A DNA stretch of 21,362 bases from Prevotellaceae bacterium (lineage in GTDB: Bacteria; Bacteroidota; Bacteroidia; Bacteroidales; Bacteroidaceae): assembly GCA_003150315.1 (NCBI GenBank), contig QAML01000093.1, forward strand, positions 1 to 21,362, written 5' to 3'. Positions 7,955 through 15,618 of this stretch are shown here, piece after piece (position 1 is the stretch's first letter; each line of letters begins with the position of its first letter). The notes under the pieces were generated by a model. It was not told the DNA's origin and ran no database searches. It was given only the letters and a program-made list of their open reading frames with translations. The position numbers and the translations under genes are program-made.

Positions 7955-8000
7955 AAGAAGACAAAAAGTCCGCAACGTTGGTGGGACGCTGCGGACTTTT
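7955..8000 (-). terminator. Rho-independent terminator of the PstS-like gene
   Basis: AAAAGTCCGCA (7964-7974) and TGCGGACTTTT (7990-8000) form an 11-bp stem. On the minus strand it is followed by TTTTTGTCTT. It lies 44 bases downstream of the PstS-like stop codon. Confidence 0.88.
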
Positions 8001-8043
8001 GATTCGTTATGTGTTTTATTTTTCTTGTTACCGGTGTGCGGTT

Positions 8044-8979
8044 TTACTTGATGTTAACCTCTTTGAACTGTACCTGCATCCACGGCAGGAGTTGTGAGGA
8101 TTTTGTTATTATGAGTTGTCCTTTCTGTTCGGCGAGGAAGTGATAGAAATAACGCGCCTTGCCCTGCATAAGCGGGTCGGTGGTCATGTAATATACCGCG
8201 CGGACGTAAGGATAATTGCCCAAGGCTATGTAAGCTTGGAATGGTTTGTAGCTGTTGTCCACTTCGGGAATGGAAGAGTTGCTTACGCTCATCACGCGAA
8301 TCTTTGGCAGGAACGAGAGATTGGTTGAGTCGTTTTCGTTTCTCAACCAGTCAACGCCTATAATGCCTATGGCTTTTGGATTGGAGGTGATGTAGTCTAT
8401 GACAGCCTCGTTTGATTTTTGCGCGTAAACGTTTCCTTTCAGAGCTTTTCCTCCGCAAATGGAATCTTCAACGTATCTCACGGTTGACGATTGGGTGTTG
8501 TCGAACACAAGTTGTATTTCGCCGCTTTGGTGAGCATATTTAATTTGCTCCCATCGCGTAACCTGTCCGGTTACAATTCGGAACACGTCGTTTGTGGATA
8601 TGAGAGTGTCGGGATTGGAACGGTTTACGATAAGCGCGATTCCGTCGGTGGCGATGCGTTCGGTCATTACGTTCAAACTGCGAGCCTGAAGAGCAGCTTT
8701 TTCTTTGTCGGAAAGCTGACGAGTGGCGAGACAAGAGCGCACACTGTCGTCAAGAAGCATCTGCAAAGCCTCCGATTCGCTGCAATAATAATATTTGAAA
8801 GTAGCTTCGGGGTATTTCAGATTGAACTGGTGCATTTCCTCCTCCATGACGGGCTTGAATGTTTCATCGATAGCCACTTTTATGAGGTCGGGATCGCCTT
8901 GGGGTTTCTTTTCTCCGCCGCATGACATCAGCGTGAAGGATATTGCTAACATCGATGCCGCAAAAATCACTCTTTTCAT
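8044..8979 (-). CDS. PstS-like periplasmic substrate-binding lipoprotein
   Basis: The 311-residue protein begins with a lipoprotein signal ending in LMSC at Cys20, followed by GGEKK, so it is probably anchored in a membrane facing the periplasm. The rest resembles the PBP-like domain of phosphate-binding PstS proteins: IKVAIDETFKPVMEEEM near residue 34, IATDGIALIVNRSNPD near 109, WEQI near 144 and a C-terminal YFYHFLAEQKGQLII. No pstC, pstA or pstB gene is nearby. In Bacteroidetes such proteins commonly follow exbB-exbD-exbD-tonB, as here, which suggests a role linked to TonB-energised uptake rather than a classical Pst transporter. A terminator at 9053-9087 separates it from tonB, so it is either reached by read-through or has its own promoter, which I could not identify. 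It is far less conserved around the phosphate site than true PstS. Confidence 0.8.
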   Translation of the reverse strand: MKRVIFAASMLAISFTLMSCGGEKKPQGDPDLIKVAIDETFKPVMEEEMHQFNLKYPEATFKYYYCSESEALQMLLDDSVRSCLATRQLSDKEKAALQARSLNVMTERIATDGIALIVNRSNPDTLISTNDVFRIVTGQVTRWEQIKYAHQSGEIQLVFDNTQSSTVRYVEDSICGGKALKGNVYAQKSNEAVIDYITSNPKAIGIIGVDWLRNENDSTNLSFLPKIRVMSVSNSSIPEVDNSYKPFQAYIALGNYPYVRAVYYMTTDPLMQGKARYFYHFLAEQKGQLIITKSSQLLPWMQVQFKEVNIK

Positions 8980-9052
8980 AATATATGCCGTTATAAAATT
9001 CCTGTTTTAGTTTGTTGCAAGTTGCACATCCGTGCCGCATTGCAGCTGATTT

Positions 9053-9087
9053 GAAAAATAAAAGCCGACCCGCAAGCGAGCCGGCCT
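9053..9087 (-). terminator. Rho-independent terminator after tonB
   Basis: Minus-strand GCCGGCTCGC and GCGGGTCGGC (9064-9085) pair with two G-U wobbles and a small loop. They are followed by TTTTATTTTT. It lies about 90 bases after the tonB stop codon and before the PstS-like gene. Confidence 0.8.
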
Positions 9088-9174
9088 TTATTATGAATGT
9101 TTTTATGTTGTGCCGAAAATCTAAATCCGTATGTTGTCGGAATATTAAGGTTTCCCGACACAGCTTGAATGCCG

Positions 9175-9996
9175 TTAGTCAATCTGGAAGCGCACGGGGC
9201 AGGTGTACCAAACGGCAACTGCACGACCTTGCTGCTTACCGGGAATGAACTTAGGCAAACTCTGAATCACACGTTTTGCCTCGCGATCGCAATATGGGTC
9301 GAGGCTCTTTAGAACCTGCACTTCTCCCACATGACCATCGGGATTGACAACGAAACGCAGCATTACCATACCTTGGATGCCCTGTTCGAGAGCTATCGAA
9401 GGATATTTGATGTGCGAACCGATGTATTTCAAAAGAGCTTCTTCACCTCCGGGGAACGAAGGCATCTGCTCTACAACGGTGTAAACCTTGGTTTCCTCTT
9501 TCTGTGAAGTAATCACTTCCTTGAGGTCTGCAACGTCTTTACCGTGTTCTTCATCGTTACCTTTAACGTCTGCGATAGAAATTGTGAACTGCGACTTACC
9601 AAGAGCTTCCTGAGTCTTCATCTCGTCCGCTTCATTAACCTGATCGTCTTCCTTAATGACAGGGGCTGTGAACTTAATGGAGCTCTTGATACGCTGCACC
9701 TCCTGCTGAGGCTGTTTGGGCTGCACTTTCTTAATGTGCTGGTCCTTTACTTCTGCTTCTTTCAACTTGGAGAAATTGGTAACTTCCGTAATCGTATCAT
9801 CTTTCTTTTGAGGAATCACGAATTTAAGGAAGAGGGGAACCAACAAGCCTATGACTATGAGTGCAAGCACTACAATCAAAGCTATTTGGTTACGTTTTCC
9901 CAATTCAGCGCGCAACTGATAAGCGCCGTAAGCCTGGTTGCGATTGGCAAACACCATTTCGCACCATGATTTAGAGGCTAAATCCATTTTTGCCAT
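9175..9996 (-). CDS. tonB: TonB energy-transducing protein
   Basis: The 273-residue protein has a short cytoplasmic N terminus containing the Bacteroidetes pattern NRNQAYGAYQLR (residues 18-29). One membrane segment follows (about 38-60), then a charged periplasmic linker (about 62-180). The C-terminal TonB domain (about 185-273) shows VEQMPSFPGGEEALLKYI, GIQGMVMLRFVVNPDG and a final VWYTCPVRFQID. TonB passes proton-motive energy from ExbB/ExbD to outer-membrane TonB-dependent transporters. The linker is Lys/Glu/Gln-rich rather than the Pro-Lys/Pro-Glu linker of Proteobacteria. It is the last gene of the exbB-exbD-exbD-tonB operon, 28 bases after the second exbD, and is followed by a terminator. 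Confidence 0.93.
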   Translation of the reverse strand: MAKMDLASKSWCEMVFANRNQAYGAYQLRAELGKRNQIALIVVLALIVIGLLVPLFLKFVIPQKKDDTITEVTNFSKLKEAEVKDQHIKKVQPKQPQQEVQRIKSSIKFTAPVIKEDDQVNEADEMKTQEALGKSQFTISIADVKGNDEEHGKDVADLKEVITSQKEETKVYTVVEQMPSFPGGEEALLKYIGSHIKYPSIALEQGIQGMVMLRFVVNPDGHVGEVQVLKSLDPYCDREAKRVIQSLPKFIPGKQQGRAVAVWYTCPVRFQID

Positions 9997-10024
9997 AATA
10001 TACTTCGCTAATTAGTTGTTTTGT

Positions 10025-10684
10025 TTATTTCGCGCCGGTCGGTTGTGAAGGTGCTGCGGCACTTTCGGGATGTTCTCCCTTATAGTGTTCAATCATCTTC
10101 TTGTCGAAGTCGCTGATTTTATCTATCACATACTTACCAATACCACAAATCTGCATTTCATCAAGAACATTGATCAAATTCTCGTAGATTGCTTCGTCTG
10201 TAGCTTTGATAATTACATTAGGCACGCCTTTTTCGCTCTTAATTTTTGAGAGCTCTTTGCGGAATGCTTCGTCCTGCTTCGCCATTACGCGAGGATTGGT
10301 ACTTGCATTTTTAAGTCTTTCTTCTTTGAGTTTGTTTACTTTGTTAAGAGCAACGGCATTGCGGCGCTGCAAAAACGCGCGAAGACCATCTTTACCGTAT
10401 GTGGTTTCCTTCAAAGTGTTTATTTCGGGAATACCTTCATAATAGTAAATTTTGTTGTCCTTATCCATAAGTATTGTTACTGCCTCCGAGGCTTTCACCT
10501 GGTTACGCTGATCTTCTTTCATGTCTTCTTTGTTTGAAGGCATGTTGATCTCCATAGTCTGTGGCTTAATCATAGATGTACAGAGCATGAAGAAGCAGAT
10601 CAGCAACATGTTCATGTCCACCATAGGCGTAAAGTCTATGCGGCAACTAAATTTTTTCTGCTTGCTGCTACCTAATTTTGCCAT
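10025..10684 (-). CDS. exbD: ExbD-family biopolymer transporter, second paralogue
   Basis: The 219-residue protein starts with a basic segment, then one membrane helix containing the essential proton-handling aspartate (IDFTPMVDMNMLLICFFML, Asp23). The rest is periplasmic. It is clearly longer than the roughly 140-residue proteobacterial ExbD because of an insert rich in Lys and Glu (about 70-150) before the conserved end VPNVIIKATDEAIYENLINV. The tail is Pro/Ala-rich (SAAAPSQPTGAK). It lies 11 bases after the first exbD and before tonB. It probably forms a heteromeric stator with ExbB and the other ExbD. Confidence 0.92.
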   Translation of the reverse strand: MAKLGSSKQKKFSCRIDFTPMVDMNMLLICFFMLCTSMIKPQTMEINMPSNKEDMKEDQRNQVKASEAVTILMDKDNKIYYYEGIPEINTLKETTYGKDGLRAFLQRRNAVALNKVNKLKEERLKNASTNPRVMAKQDEAFRKELSKIKSEKGVPNVIIKATDEAIYENLINVLDEMQICGIGKYVIDKISDFDKKMIEHYKGEHPESAAAPSQPTGAK

Positions 10685-10695
10685 AACATCTATAA

Positions 10696-11304
10696 TTATT
10701 CTTCGGTTTTCAAGGCCGTTATAAGATTGTAACGGTTTTCCTTGATGTCCTGAAGAGAGTTCATCACTGTTTTAATCACTTTATAAGGAGCCTTTGCATC
10801 AGCCTTGATAGCAATACGCAAATCGGGATTTACATCACGAGCGCAAAGTATCCAGTCCTTAAACTCGTTGTGCAGGCTGTCGCACGGAATACCGGGGTTC
10901 TGCTCGCTTTTAAGATAAGCGTTCTGCGATTCTGTGGGCATATCAAGGAATCCCTGAAGTTGTCCGAATGGCAGACCGAACGCGGGAAGAAGTCCGAATT
11001 CCTTCTTTTGTTTTGCATTGAAGGAAACGCCGTATTTTTCCTGCATTTCGTCGAGAACTGACATCAAGTCGCCTTTCTTGTCCATGGAGAGGAATATTTT
11101 TCCGCTCTGTTCTACCAAGATGGTTACGATGTTTGATTCCGGAATTTTTATATCCGATACAGAGCCCGGGGTATTTACTTTAACGGGTTCGGGTTTGATG
11201 AAAGTAGAAGTCAACATAAAGAAGGTAAGCAGAAGGACAGTGACGTCGCTCATAGCAGTCATGTCTATGTAGACATCTTGTTTCTTTAATTTAAAACGTC
11301 CCAT
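10696..11304 (-). CDS. exbD: ExbD-family biopolymer transporter, first paralogue
   Basis: The 202-residue protein has the ExbD layout: a short cytoplasmic start, one membrane helix with the conserved aspartate (YIDMTAMSDVTVLLLTFFML, Asp20), and a periplasmic domain. Between SGKIFLSMDKKGDL and the conserved end DLRIAIKADAKAPYKVIKTV there is an insert of roughly 70 residues (KKEFGLLPAFGLPFGQLQGF and onwards). That insert does not resemble the insert of the neighbouring paralogue. It follows exbB by 24 bases. The two ExbDs are diverged rather than recent copies. Confidence 0.92.
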   Translation of the reverse strand: MGRFKLKKQDVYIDMTAMSDVTVLLLTFFMLTSTFIKPEPVKVNTPGSVSDIKIPESNIVTILVEQSGKIFLSMDKKGDLMSVLDEMQEKYGVSFNAKQKKEFGLLPAFGLPFGQLQGFLDMPTESQNAYLKSEQNPGIPCDSLHNEFKDWILCARDVNPDLRIAIKADAKAPYKVIKTVMNSLQDIKENRYNLITALKTEE

Positions 11305-11328
11305 GATTTAACCTTTCTTGTTTGTTGA

Positions 11329-12171
11329 TTAGTGAGTAGCCGAGAAAGTCTGTACGATTGTGAAGCCTACTTCGTCGAGGCTGAACGTAAGTTTGTCGAT
11401 CTTGTTAGTATAATAGTTGTAACCCATAAGTGCGAAGGCTGCGGTTGCGATACCTGAAGCGGTGTTCACAAGTGCCTCGGAAATACCTACGGAAAGCATG
11501 GCTGAGTCTGTACCGCCTTCACCTGCAAGAGAAGCAAATGAACGAATCATACCCATAACCGTACCGAAAAGTCCGAACAATGTACCGAGAGTGGTAAGTG
11601 TTGCAAGAATCGGAAGGTTCTGCTGGAGCATAGGCATTTCCAATGCGGTGCTTTCTTCGAGCTCTTTCTGGATGGCGAGTACCTTTTGTTCTTTGGTGAG
11701 AACGGTATCGGCTTCCATTTCTTTGTATTTGCGAAGGGTTGCAGAAACTACGTTTGCTACGGAACCTCTTTGCTGATCGCAGAGTTTCTGTGCTTTTTCA
11801 AGGTCTTTTGCTGCGAGAGCTGCCTTGATGCCTGCTACGAACTTCACGAGGCTTGTCTTGCCGAAAGCGGTGCGAAGTGCGAAATAGCGTTCAATAATGA
11901 GCGCGAAGTCGGTGAGGAGGCAGGTGAGGATGATAGGCACCATGAAACCACCTTTGTACATTGTACCGAGAAGGTTGCCCTGGATAGGCTGGTTAGCGGG
12001 GTCGCCGCCCTGGAAGTTCTCCGGATTACCGAGAACGAATTTGTAGAAGCAGAATGCTATTACGAAGCAAACCACCATTACAAGCCACGCTGCTTTCACA
12101 CCTTTGAAGCCTGCGCTTTTTGTTGCCTTTGGCTTTGGAGCAGCCTTAGGAGACTTAACTGTTGTTTCCAT
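11329..12171 (-). CDS. exbB: MotA/TolQ/ExbB proton channel family protein
   Basis: The 280-residue inner-membrane protein has a Lys/Pro/Ala-rich cytoplasmic start (1-26). Hydrophobic segments follow at about 28-47, 74-96, 186-208 and 232-252. The conserved ExbB channel region is visible (NLPILATLTTLGTLFGLFGT, residues 185-204, then SVGISEALVNTASGIATAAF, residues 227-246). It forms the proton channel that, with ExbD, drives TonB. It has one more N-terminal membrane segment than E. coli ExbB, as is common in Bacteroidetes. It is the first gene of the operon, with a good promoter about 90 bases upstream. Confidence 0.93.
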   Translation of the reverse strand: METTVKSPKAAPKPKATKSAGFKGVKAAWLVMVVCFVIAFCFYKFVLGNPENFQGGDPANQPIQGNLLGTMYKGGFMVPIILTCLLTDFALIIERYFALRTAFGKTSLVKFVAGIKAALAAKDLEKAQKLCDQQRGSVANVVSATLRKYKEMEADTVLTKEQKVLAIQKELEESTALEMPMLQQNLPILATLTTLGTLFGLFGTVMGMIRSFASLAGEGGTDSAMLSVGISEALVNTASGIATAAFALMGYNYYTNKIDKLTFSLDEVGFTIVQTFSATH

Positions 12172-12258
12172 CTTTAATGATTTTGTTTTACGATTAATGT
12201 TTGGTTATTAAGTTATTGAATAAAATTCCGGTAAGAGTATGCCTTTTTAATGCACGAA

Positions 12259-12289
12259 CAAAATTACTCTTTTATTCGATAACCGCAAA
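12259..12289 (-). promoter_or_regulatory. Promoter of the exbB-exbD-exbD-tonB operon
   Basis: On the minus strand a TTTG box (12286-12289) is followed, 19 bases later, by TAATTTTG (12259-12266). This fits the Bacteroidetes TTTG / TAnnTTTG promoter well. The predicted 5' leader is about 80-85 bases. Confidence 0.75.
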
Positions 12290-12492
12290 AAATAAGTAGG
12301 AATTTTGATGTTTTTTTTCTCTTGTTGAAAAATTTCCTGCACTTTGACGGCTGTAAATGATACAAAATCATGTGTGTTCCTGTTGGGTGGGGCTATGTGT
12401 CGCTTGGCTTTTTGCCGGTGTGCCGATTGACGGGAATCTCTTATGGCTTTATTCAATAATATGCGGTTAAAAATGGTGTTTTCCCGCCTTGC

Positions 12493-12625
12493 CGGAAAAA
12501 ATACATGGCTTGTCGTAAAAAACATAAGGCACATATTTTAAAATAAGTGCCTTGTATTTCAAAATATGTGCCTTGTATTTTTGACGATTTCAAGTAGCTG
12601 TGCCACAATAACTTACGAAAGTTGC
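12493..12625 (+). repeat. Intergenic 21-bp-unit repeat, copy 4
   Basis: L here is a variant (AAAAAATACATGGCTTGTCG, about 12496-12515). The core units are 12519-12539 (CATAAGGCACAT), 12540-12560 (AAGTGCCTTG) and 12561-12581 (ATGTGCCTTG). The R tail runs from 12583 (TTTCAAGTAGCTG, then CACAATAACTTACGAAAGTT). In this copy the inner half of unit 1 (CACATATTTT) is perfectly complementary to unit 3 (AAAATATGTG) rather than to unit 2. It lies between divergent operons, upstream of both. Confidence 0.92.
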
Positions 12626-12960
12626 TTCAAATGGGGATATTTCTCTGAATTTCAGTGTGTTGCAGCGAAATGTATGCAAGGGATAAAAACGACGTGGCTT
12701 GCGGGGTGTATTGAATGAATATTCATAACGGCATTGTGCCGTGTGCTGACCGTTGCAGTCTGCTTTGCAGTGTTTTTATGTCTTATGCCATTGCCGTGGA
12801 GGCGGAGGCTTTTGCCGTTACGGGTTACAGGCTTGCCGATTTGCGGCATGAGAGGCAAGACGGGTCATTACGTATAGCATAGATAGCATTTTTACATATT
12901 CGCGGCGGCAAAGGGGTATTGTTTTATGGTTCTTGGGGGATGGGGTGTCTGAAAAAAAGT
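12626..12960. other. Non-coding stretch upstream of ilvE
   Basis: I see no convincing gene, riboswitch or leader peptide in this stretch. Small inverted motifs occur (for example ACGGCATTGTGCCGT near 12728-12742), without a clear function. Confidence 0.3.
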
Positions 12961-12962
12961 GT

Positions 12963-12989
12963 TTTGTATAGAGAAAATGCGTAACTTTG
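12963..12989 (+). promoter_or_regulatory. Promoter of ilvE
   Basis: TAACTTTG (12982-12989) is a full match to TAnnTTTG, 33 bases before the ATG. A TTTG (12963-12966) lies 15 bases upstream, which is shorter than the usual spacing. Confidence 0.6.
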
Positions 12990-13022
12990 TGGTGAAATAA
13001 TTAAAGAAATACAAACTCGAAA

Positions 13023-14042
13023 ATGGAAAATATCGATTGGCAAAATCTCAAATTCGGTTATATCCCCACTAATTATAATGTGCGTTGTTATTATCGCAAT
13101 GGCAAATGGGGTGAAATAGAAGTTTCTTCGGAAACAACACTCAACATTCACATGGCAGCCACTTGCCTGCACTACGGACAGGAAGCTTTTGAGGGATTGA
13201 AGGCTCACGGGTGCAAAGACGGCAAGGTCAGGATTTTCCGTATCAAAGCCAATGCGGAGCGTCTGCAAAGCACATGTCGCGGCATACTTATGCCGGAGCT
13301 TCCCACCGATTTGTTTGAAAGAATGGTGAAGAAGGTTGTGGAACTTAACCGAGAGTTCGTGCCGCCTTACGGACATGATGCATCGCTTTACATTCGCCCT
13401 TTGCTTATCGGCACGAGTGCGCAGGTTGGTGTGCATCCTGCCACGGAATATATGTTTTTGATTTTCGTAACTCCCGTAGGTCCGTATTTCAAAGGCGGAT
13501 TTGCAAGCTCCAACTACGTTATAATGCGCGGTTACGACCGTGCCGCTCCGCTCGGAACGGGACGTTACAAGGTGGGTGGCAATTATGCCGCAAGTCTTGT
13601 GGCTAACAAGATAGCTCACGACCAGGGCTATTCGTGCGAGTTCTATCTCGATGCGAAAGAAAAGAAATATATAGACGAATGCGGCGCAGCCAATTTCTTC
13701 GGCATCAAGAACAATACGTATATAACGCCGAAATCGTCATCGGTTCTCCCTTCAATAACCAACAACAGTCTGCAACAACTTGCCAAAGACCTTGGCATGA
13801 AAGTTGAAGTGCGTCCCATTCCCGAAGAAGAGCTTACTACTTTTGAGGAGGCGGGAGCTTGCGGCACGGCTGCCGTGATAAGCCCGATAGAAAGGATAGA
13901 CGATTTGGAACAGAACAAGAGCTATGTGATAAGCAAAGACGGAAAGCCCGGACCTTGGAGCACCAAACTCTATCATGCTTTGAGAGCAATTCAGTTGGGC
14001 GAGGCTCCCGATACGCACAATTGGGTTACGGTGATTGACTGA
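13023..14042 (+). CDS. ilvE: Branched-chain amino acid aminotransferase
   Basis: The 339-residue protein is a fold-type IV PLP enzyme of normal length. It interconverts leucine, isoleucine and valine with their 2-oxo acids using glutamate/2-oxoglutarate. Visible features are CLHYGQEAFEGLKAH (residues 48-62), YIRPLLIGTSAQVGV (about 123-137), and GTGRYKVGGNYAAS, which contains the PLP-binding lysine (Lys183). YIDECGAANFF (about 217-227) and the CGTAAVISPI segment near the C terminus are also present. It resembles the eukaryote/Bacillus-type BCAT branch. The DUF975 gene begins 35 bases after its stop codon with no terminator between, so the two are probably co-transcribed. Confidence 0.95.
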   Translation: MENIDWQNLKFGYIPTNYNVRCYYRNGKWGEIEVSSETTLNIHMAATCLHYGQEAFEGLKAHGCKDGKVRIFRIKANAERLQSTCRGILMPELPTDLFERMVKKVVELNREFVPPYGHDASLYIRPLLIGTSAQVGVHPATEYMFLIFVTPVGPYFKGGFASSNYVIMRGYDRAAPLGTGRYKVGGNYAASLVANKIAHDQGYSCEFYLDAKEKKYIDECGAANFFGIKNNTYITPKSSSVLPSITNNSLQQLAKDLGMKVEVRPIPEEELTTFEEAGACGTAAVISPIERIDDLEQNKSYVISKDGKPGPWSTKLYHALRAIQLGEAPDTHNWVTVID

Positions 14043-14077
14043 ACAAATAAAAAACAAACCATAAAAAAGAAACAACC

Positions 14078-14716
14078 ATGAAAAGCTTTAGCAGTCTGAA
14101 AGATTCTGCATTGAAAACCCTTGAAAACAAGTGGGGACAGTTCGTAGCCATAACTCTTGTGGCTTATGTTATAGGTTCGGGAGTTGGTTTTGTACCTTAT
14201 GTCGGCACTTTACTGACTTTGGCAGTAATTCCGTTGGGATACGGATATTCCATAGCCATTCTGAAAAATTACAGAGGCGGTGAGATACAGCTTGTAGACA
14301 TTTTCGATGCTTACAAAAATACCGAAGTTTTGGGGAGAGTGCTTCTGACACTTCTTCTGAGAGGTGTTTATATATTCTTGTGGTTGCTGCTTCTCATCGT
14401 GCCGGGCTTTATAAAGTCCATATCCTACACAATGACCGAATTTGTGCTTAACGACAATCCCGATTTGAAGTACGACGCCGCCATAACCCGCAGCAGCGAA
14501 TTGATGAACGGACACAAATGGGAATTTTTCCTGTTTTCGTTGTCTTTCATAGGTTGGTTTTTGCTCAGTATCCTCACTTTAGGAATAGGATTCCTGTGGT
14601 TCACGCCATATTATATGTCGGCGAAATCAGCATACTACCATGGTTTGCTCGAAGATGAGGCTAACAAGGAACCGTATGGTCCGGATGATTACGTAAAAGT
14701 ATTGCCGACCGAATGA
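14078..14716 (+). CDS. DUF975 family membrane protein
   Basis: The 212-residue integral membrane protein has hydrophobic segments at about 23-55, 87-110 and 150-178. It carries DUF975 hallmarks: ALKTLENKWGQF at the N terminus, LPGF-like LLIVPGFIKSISYTMTEFVL (about 105-124), and the segment AAITRSSELMNGHKWEFFLF (about 134-153). The biochemical role of this family is not established. It follows ilvE closely and is followed by a strong terminator. I see no functional link to branched-chain amino acid metabolism beyond the shared transcript. Confidence 0.85.
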   Translation: MKSFSSLKDSALKTLENKWGQFVAITLVAYVIGSGVGFVPYVGTLLTLAVIPLGYGYSIAILKNYRGGEIQLVDIFDAYKNTEVLGRVLLTLLLRGVYIFLWLLLLIVPGFIKSISYTMTEFVLNDNPDLKYDAAITRSSELMNGHKWEFFLFSLSFIGWFLLSILTLGIGFLWFTPYYMSAKSAYYHGLLEDEANKEPYGPDDYVKVLPTE

Positions 14717-14743
14717 TTTGTGCAGAACAACATACATATATAA

Positions 14744-14775
14744 AAGAAGGGTGCGAATTTCGCGCCCTTCTTTTG
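14744..14775 (+). terminator. Terminator of the ilvE-DUF975 operon
   Basis: AAGAAGGGTGCG (about 14745-14756) and CGCGCCCTTCTT pair over 12 positions with one G-U wobble and an AATTT loop. A T run ends at 14774. The T run overlaps the TTTG box of the trmB promoter. Confidence 0.88.
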
Positions 14776-14801
14776 TATATGAACGCAAATCGATAACTTT
14801 G
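14772..14801 (+). promoter_or_regulatory. Promoter of trmB-mrp
   Basis: TTTG (14772-14775) is followed 18 bases later by TAACTTTG (14794-14801). It lies 39 bases upstream of the trmB ATG. The TTTG box is built from the last bases of the preceding terminator. Confidence 0.75.
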
Positions 14802-14840
14802 CAACAGATTTAGTGTGTTTCACGTCAAGCATAAATAAAA

Positions 14841-15605
14841 ATGGGAAAGAACAAACTTGCGAAATTCGCCGACATGCAGGCATATCCGAACGTTTTTGAA
14901 TATCCGTTCCACGTTCTCGAAAACGCGGAATGCCCTATGCGCGGAAAATGGAACGCGGAAGTTTTCGGCAATTCCAATCCCATTACCCTCGAACTCGGAT
15001 GTGGCAGGGGCGAATATGCTGTGGGGCTTGCGCAAAACTGTTCCGACCGCAATTTCATAGGCGTAGACATAAAAGGCGCAAGGATGTGGACGGGCGCAAC
15101 GCAGGCTTTGAACGAAAAGTTGGGCAATGTGGCTTTCCTGCGTACCGAAATCGAGAACATAGACCGCATTTTCGCTCCCGGCGAAGCCGACACAATTTGG
15201 CTTACATTCAGTGATCCGCAGATGAAACGCGCCCAGAAACGCATGACATCGACTTATTTTCTGAAACGTTACCGTAACTTCCTCAAGGACGGCGGTGTGA
15301 TAAACGTTAAGACCGACAGCAATTTTCTTTTCACCTATACAAAATACGTGGTTTCCGAAAACAATCTGCCGCTTTTGTGCATATCCGACGATGTATATGC
15401 CGAAAACTCCGGAGTGCCTGCGGAAGTTACATCGCTGCAAACCTATTACGAACAGCAATGGCGGGGCAGGGGAATAAAGATAAAGTTCATAAGTTTCGCG
15501 CTTCCCCATAACGGCGAACTGCACGAGCCGGATGTGGAAATACCTCTCGATTCTTATCGCAGCTACAACCGTCAGAAACGTTCCTCACTAGAAACATCGA
15601 AATAA
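14841..15605 (+). CDS. trmB: tRNA (guanine-N7-)-methyltransferase TrmB
   Basis: The 254-residue Rossmann-fold methyltransferase uses S-adenosylmethionine to form m7G46 in the tRNA variable loop. The SAM motif [15 protein letters not shown] is at residues 51-65 and the acidic ribose-binding region [12 protein letters not shown] at 72-83. The catalytic/tRNA-binding region reads [18 protein letters not shown] (120-137). In place of the usual FPDPWPKKRH it has [12 protein letters not shown], a variant I associate with Bacteroidetes. The end [17 protein letters not shown] is typical. mrp begins 13 bases after its stop codon, so they share a transcript. Confidence 0.93.
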   Translation: MGKNKLAKFADMQAYPNVFEYPFHVLENAECPMRGKWNAEVFGNSNPITLELGCGRGEYAVGLAQNCSDRNFIGVDIKGARMWTGATQALNEKLGNVAFLRTEIENIDRIFAPGEADTIWLTFSDPQMKRAQKRMTSTYFLKRYRNFLKDGGVINVKTDSNFLFTYTKYVVSENNLPLLCISDDVYAENSGVPAEVTSLQTYYEQQWRGRGIKIKFISFALPHNGELHEPDVEIPLDSYRSYNRQKRSSLETSK

Positions 15606-15618
15606 ATACATAAGAAAC

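Noticed and set aside
8044..12171. Iron- or phosphate-acquisition island
   Set aside because: No TonB-dependent receptor, pst transporter or regulator is adjacent; the cluster is the general Bacteroidetes exb/tonB locus.
12493..12625. Repeats interpreted simply as rho-independent terminators
   Set aside because: Copy 4 lies between divergent genes with nothing to terminate, and copies 2 and 3 are next to genes that already have separate strong terminators.
12924..13619. 231-codon minus-strand ORF over ilvE
   Set aside because: Antisense to ilvE, whose PLP-lysine motif and full length are clear.
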